Assembly (NCBI GenBank): GCA_019916065.1
Contig: CM034243.1
Span: forward strand, 27,988,147 to 28,052,146
Source of the DNA: Vitellaria paradoxa
Taxonomy: Eukaryota; Streptophyta; Magnoliopsida; Ericales; Sapotaceae
Length of the DNA stretch: 64,000 bases
Direction of reading: 5' to 3'
Shown: positions 59,300 through 64,000 of the stretch, one piece after another
How the letters are laid out: every line of letters starts with the position of its first letter
Position numbering within the stretch: position 1 is the first letter of the stretch
Made by a program: the position numbers and the translations under genes
The notes under the pieces: model-generated
The model's database searches: none
The model's input: the letters and a program-made list of their open reading frames with translations, nothing else
What the model was told of the DNA's origin: nothing

Positions 59300-59900
59300 A
59301 GCCCTCAAACTTAAAGTGGTAAGGCAGAGACTTGCTTGAGTTTGGAAATAAAAGATTAAAAACTCCCTAGTAGTAAAGTTTTAGTAAAAATATTGGTCAA
59401 CTGCATATGAGACTCAATCGGAACAAGTTGAAGAATACACTTCCGTAAGTGATGGCAAATAAAATAGCAATCAATCTCAATGTGCTTATTACGTTCATGA
59501 TAGACATCATCATGAGAAATAGTAATAACACTGCAACTATCACAATGAATAGTAGTGCTGGAAGGCTAAGAAACACCAATATCTTGAAAGAGCCACCGTA
59601 TCCATAAAAGCTCAGAAGTTGTAATGGTAAGAGCACGATAATCAGCCGTAGGGTTGGAGCAAGCAACGACCGTCTATTTCTTGCCATGCCAAGAAACAAG
59701 AGAATCACCAAGCAAGAAAAGTATCCCAGAGGTAGAGCGATGATCAATAGTATCACCAGCCCAATCTGCAACTGAATAGGCCTGTAAAGTCAGTGTAGTA
59801 TGAACAAAGAAATAATGGCCATAAAACAGAGTATCCTTCATATAGCAAAGGATCCGAAGAACTATAGCATAGTGGACAGACCGTGGAGTTGTCATAAACT
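59300..59900 (-). pseudogene. Copia RNase H domain
   Basis: Reads YSVADWAGDTIDHRSTSG near 59735-59790, then FLLGDSLVSW, and after a frameshift a segment ending HERNKHIEIDCYFICHHLR near 59445-59500 and NIFTKTL. The conserved Asp of the YSDADW box is replaced by Val-Ala spacing. Confidence 0.88.
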
Positions 59901-60789
59901 AACTAACTAGATGAATAGCATAGGGAAGATCGAGATAAGTCATAGTCAGATAAATCGAACCCCCAACAAGTTGATGATATCGGGTAGGATCAGTAAGAGG
60001 CTCACCATCATTATGTCTAAGTTTAAGGTTGTGCTCTAAAAAAGTAGAGATAGACTTACTATCATAAATACCTGCTCGAGCGAGGAGATCAAAAGCATCC
60101 TTGGCTTGAGATAAATAATAGCCATCAAAGTTAGAAGAAACCTCAAGACCAAGGAAGTAGCTGAGACAACCGAGATCCTTCATTTCAAACTGATGTCGTA
60201 AATATTGCCGAAGCTCAAAAATTTCAAAAGAATCATCACTAGTGATAATCATATCGTTAACATATAGTAATAAGATGGTAATACAAGTAGTCGTACGACG
60301 AATAAAGAGAGCAGAGTCATACGGACTTGAGGTAAAACCCAACTGTGCAATGGTAGAGTTAAATTTGGAAAACCAAAGGCATGGAGCTTGTTTAAGTTCA
60401 TATGGAACTCGACGAAGATGATAAACTTTATGTGGAGGAGAGTCATAGTTAGAAGAAGGTTACATAAAAGCTTCCTCAGTTAAGTCACTATTAAGAAAAG
60501 TATTCTTAACATCCATTTGTAATAAGGGTCAATGTCAAACAAATGCCACAACAAGAAGAGAGTGAACTGAGGTGATGTAAGTAATTGGAGCAAATGTCTC
60601 TTTATAGTCAATGCGATACTCCTGAGTAAACCAACGAGCAATCAGACGAGCTTTGCATCGCTCAATAGAACCATCAAATTTGTTCTTAATCTTGTATATC
60701 AACTTACACCCAACTGCTTTCTTGCCAAGAGGCAAGGCCATTAAGTCCCAAGTATAGGCATTGGTAAGAGCTTGAAGTTCTTTAGCCAC
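59899..60789 (-). pseudogene. Copia reverse transcriptase domain
   Basis: Starts with MAKELQALTNAYTWDLMALP (60789 downwards) and KARLIARWFTQEYRIDYKET. After a frameshift it shows the catalytic box as LLYVNDMIIT (near 60240-60270), where the first catalytic Asp of YVDD is Asn. It then continues MKDLGCLSYFLGLEVSSNFD and DPTRYHQLVGG. Confidence 0.9.
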
Positions 60790-60795
60790 TGCTTA

Positions 60796-62090
60796 CTACC
60801 AGAGAGGGTTAGAGGAAGTCTCATAAAAGGAATGAGGCTCTTGCAAAGAAGCAAAGGTAGCAAAACAATGAAAATCACGAAGATAAAAAGGAAGTTCTCT
60901 TAACCGAGTGGAACGTTGTGACAAAGAAAAAACAGTGTTGGTGGGACCAACAGAAGGGTCAGAGTTGTGGGACAACGTAGGTGAAGCATTAAAAGAACTC
61001 CCATGATCTGTAAAAGAATTAGTAATATCGGGTAATAGATAAAAAAAAAAAACATTAGTGAACAAAGGAGTGTGATATCTTAGAGAAGTTGAAAGAAATG
61101 AGCTCATACTACTAAAAGGTTTTGTTCCCAAAAAATGACATAGCAAGAAATCCTAAGGTAATTACTGATAGGATCATAACAGCGATAGCCTTTGTGTTTA
61201 ATGCCATAATCGAGAAAACAACACAACTAAGACTAAGGTTGCAATTTAGTATACTCATTTGGTTGAAGAAGAATAAAACAGACACAACCAAATACCCAAA
61301 GATTGTGATAATTAGGAATATGATTGTTCAAACGCTCAAATGGAGACTTTGATTAGTAACATGAGAAAAGAGTACAATTGATTTTATAAACAGCAGTAAG
61401 GGTAGTTTCTTTCCAAAAAGGTTCAGTTACAGATGCAGAATGAAAGAGTGCTCGCACAATATCAAGAAGATGTCTGTGTTTGCGTTCAACACTTCCATTT
61501 TGTTAAGAACTGCCAAATAAGATCAATGGGGAGCCATTTTGTTTTAAAGTGTTAAGAAAAAAAGTTTATTAGTATTCTATAGCATTATCAGAACAAAACA
61601 TCTTGAAGCTTCTTGAAAATTAATTTTGAATCATTTTTTGAAATTCATAATAAATTTTAGGAAGTTTAGAATGGTTTTTTAACAAATAAATCTAAGCATA
61701 ACAGGAAAAATCATCAATAAACACAACAAAATAATGACAACCACCCATGGTAGGGGTGGGATAAGTTCCCCATACATCTGAATGGACCAAATCAAAAAGA
61801 GTAGAAGAAAACAAAATTGCATTATTAAATGATAAAGGTGACTATTTCATAAGTTAACATGAAATACAATCAAAAGACTTCTGTTTAACATACCCTAATC
61901 TACCGTTAGAAATAAGAAGACGAACATGAGAAAGAGAAGGATGACCCAACCAAAGATGTAGGTGCAGATGTAGTAACAGCAGCAAAAACTTAGGCAAAAG
62001 CATGAAAAAATGTGAGTTCAAACAGACGCCCCACTTTACGCGTGGTCCCAATTTTCTATCCCATCTGCGGATCCTGTATAATAACACCAT
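60796..62090 (-). pseudogene. Copia pre-integrase and integrase domains
   Basis: LWLGHPSLSHVRLLISNGRL (near 61890-61950) is the pre-integrase zinc region. DLVHSDVWGTYPTPTMGG (near 61741-61796) starts the integrase core. Beyond it are worn NGVAERKHRHLL-like and WKETTLTAVYKINCT-like stretches (61380-61500) with stops, leading to the linker before RT. Confidence 0.85.
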
Positions 62091-62160
62091 GATTGGAAAA
62101 AAATCAATTCAAAGCCAAATTCACAAAGTTATTCAGCAAATAAGAGATTAAGTGATAAAT

Positions 62161-63282
62161 TTAGAATAAGATAAGTGTCAAAGATAAAAAAAAAAAAAAA
62201 GTAGGGGTAGACACAGTACCAGAATGACTAACTCGTAAGTGAGACCCATTGGCAGTATGAATAGAAGGTGAGTCGGGTAAAAGAGTCTTAGAAATAAGAG
62301 CAGTGGCATCAGGAGTCATATGGTTGCAACGAGCAGAGTCTAAATACCAAGGAGAATTACCTGAGGTGGTGGATGAAGTAGAGGAAAGATTAACTTTAGA
62401 CAGAGTTTTGGTACAAAGTGCTTCTATATCAGCAATAGTAGTAAGTGGGCTAAGTGAGCACACAGAAGGACCATCTGATGATTCTGGGAGCATAACAGCA
62501 GCTGCATAGTGCATCTGTCCTCGACGCTAATGACCATATTGACGTTTTCGACACTCAGACTCTTTATGACCCCATTTTTTGCAATAGTTACAATAACCAC
62601 TAAATGTATGTGTAGACTAAACAAGTGATGGAACAAACGGTAGAGCCGAATGAGTAGCCAAAACAGTCTCAGAACTCTAAAGTGACATGGTGGAAAATTG
62701 AGTTTCCTCAAAAAGCAGCTCACTTAACACAACTTCTAAAGTAGGTAATGGGGAGCGATGCAATAAAGAGGCCCAAGCACCCTCAAATTCTAGTCGAACA
62801 ACAAAAAGAAACTTAACCAATCACATACTATCCCAATAAGCATAATACTTCTCAACATCAGTAGTGGTCTCAAATTCTGGTTCAAATAGGGATTACTAGT
62901 CTCAAAAATAAGTAAGTTGAGAATAAAAATCAATTACCGACTTCCCAAAGTCTGACGAAGATGATTCAGTTGCACTGAAAGTTGATACCGCTGAGAGAGA
63001 TCAATGGAATAATAGCATTTAACCAGGATACCCCAAACAACTTTGGCATTGGTGGAGTAGCCAAAGGTCATACTGATGGATGGAGCACAAGTATTATGAA
63101 AACAAGAGAGAATTCGATAATGCATGCTTTTCTAAACATTGTATTTTTCTTTGTTAGTAACTACAGGGGCTTTCTTTGAGCCACATCTTCATAGCATTCG
63201 CCCAAGCCAGATAATTTCCACCATTCAAAACCACAGAAATAGGTTGCGTGACTTCCTTTGTTAAAGAAGTAGAAGCCAACAT
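62161..63282 (-). pseudogene. Copia gag and protease
   Basis: Gag begins MLASTSLTKEVTQPISVVLN at 63282, continues GGNYLAWANAMKMWL and then shows a stop. KVVWGILVKCYYSIDLSQRY (near 63000) belongs to the gag core. The zinc knuckle CNYCKKWGHKESEC is at 62551-62592 and keeps the CX2CX4HX4C spacing. PWYLDSARCNHMT (near 62319-62355) is the protease active site, with DSA in place of DSG. Confidence 0.9.
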
Positions 63283-63510
63283 AATTGAAGACAATCAAAG
63301 AAAACTCATTTTTCTTTTGTTGTCATAGGAATGAAGATATTGTCCTTGTACAGCCAAAACAAAAGCTGTCTGTTACAAAATAGAGGAACTCGATCCGAGG
63401 CAATCGGAGACGACACAATGCCAGGAACTAGATAGAGGCGCAACGTCGAAAATTGGATAGAGGCACAACGTCGAAAAAAAAATTTTAATACACGTGACTT
63501 AGCTATACCA

Positions 63511-63552
63511 TGTTGAAATAAAGAGAAGCAGAACAAAATTGGAGAAGAAAAT
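63511..63552 (-). repeat. 5' LTR of the copia element, truncated by insertion
   Basis: TGTTGAAATAAAGAGAAGC matches the left LTR start. Continuity is lost at TGTCACGCCC, where another LTR begins. Confidence 0.85.
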
Positions 63553-64000
63553 TGTCACGCCCGAAATTTTCATAACCCGAATGCCCAAGGGTGACTTGTG
63601 ATTATTTGTTGAGTATAAAAATAAGATGATAACAACACATTGTCACACCCTAAATTTTTCTCCAAACTGGGGTTGACTCGCAATAAAAATTTAAGGCATT
63701 CAAAATCCCTAGTTTATCCCAACTAATATTTATAAGTCATTAGACTGAATCATTTGGTAGGATTCAACTGCAGAGTACAAAATAAAGATAGAGAGTAGTA
63801 TTATAGAGCCATCTAAGCGTCCCAACCACGCGATTAACATTATATACCAAATAAAAGCAAACTAGGTCTAAACTTAATGATTACCATTATTCAACAATTA
63901 TTATTATAGACCACAATAATAAATAAAATCTTCCAGCACTGCGCAAGAAAAAAAATAGATAGCTCTTCTAGTGGAATATTGAAGAGAAATTAATCTCTTT
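63553..64000 (-). mobile_element. Gypsy-type LTR, inserted in the copia LTR, running off the window
   Basis: Starts TGTCACGCCCGAAATTTTCA, the same terminal form as the solo LTR at 5224 (minus-strand end ...GGGCGTGACA). It is interrupted at 63641 and its right end is outside the window. Confidence 0.7.
63641..64000 (-). mobile_element. Second LTR start nested in the first, running off the window
   Basis: TGTCACACCCTAAATTTTTC begins here, only 88 bases after the first LTR start and different in the following sequence, so it is another family member or relative inserted into the first. It includes the typical AACTGCAGAGTACAAAATAA wording of such LTRs. Confidence 0.6.

Larger units (their letters stand above)
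59076..63552 (-). mobile_element. Decayed near-full-length Ty1-copia retrotransposon
   Basis: The left (3') LTR is 59076-59297; the right (5') LTR starts at 63511 and is cut off at 63552 by another LTR. In minus-strand order it holds gag, zinc knuckle, protease, pre-integrase, integrase, RT and RNase H, the Ty1-copia order. A polypurine-like TTTGAGGGCTGA abuts the 3' LTR, and TGGTATAGCTAAG, a worn iMet primer site, follows the 5' LTR. ACATT (59071-59075) is the candidate target duplication; its partner lies beyond the window. Stops and frameshifts occur in every domain, so it is not autonomous. Confidence 0.92.

Overview
This is nuclear DNA from a flowering plant, almost certainly a eudicot. 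Intergenic DNA is very AT-rich and packed with nested, decayed transposable elements. The two host genes have GC-richer exons, and one is split by long introns with GT/AG splice sites. I cannot name the species. An Au-type tRNA-derived SINE, Helitrons with a hairpin plus CTAG end, copia and gypsy elements, RTE-type LINE debris and several MITE families all fit an angiosperm genome.

Layout. 1-660 is a decayed copia reverse transcriptase (-). 661-1520 is a GC-richer patch of unknown origin. 3459-11000 holds two tandem copies of a long non-coding Helitron family; the second is interrupted by a 3.4-kb chromovirus-like solo LTR (5224-8643), which carries a 5'-truncated RTE LINE (5745-6635). 11000-18100 is gene-poor and MITE-rich. 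18619-19455 is an intact single-exon gene for a plant glutaredoxin-like protein with a C-terminal four-CxxC zinc module. 20038-20186 is an Au-like SINE. 22792-23688 is a tandem pair of short Helitrons. 23760-26721 is a third long Helitron, a sibling of the one at 4805 that lacks the LTR insertion. 26722-31400 is low-complexity, purine-rich, gene-free DNA.

31570-53126 (-) is one large gene, rebuilt here from nine coding exons that join in frame into a 385-residue ARF-GAP plus C2 protein (AGD11 type). Most of its 21.6-kb span is intron filled with transposons: a Tnt1-like copia element with both LTRs, a second copia element, a Tat-type gypsy pol remnant, hAT-type MITEs with 8-bp target-site duplications, two miniature LTR elements (TRIMs), and a three-level nest of SINE inside Tourist-like MITE inside TRIM.

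53127-59075 is the upstream region of that gene plus MITEs and LTR debris. 59076-63552 is a decayed but nearly full-length copia element (-) with recognisable gag, zinc knuckle, protease, integrase, RT and RNase H. Its right LTR is broken by another LTR element at 63553, itself interrupted by a further one at 63641 that runs off the window.

The two host genes have no evident joint role: one is a redox-fold protein without the usual catalytic cysteine, the other a regulator of ARF GTPases in membrane traffic. I found no CRISPR array, operon or defence-type system. The most informative material is the history of insertions, several of which can be proved by target-site duplications or by an empty-site sibling copy.
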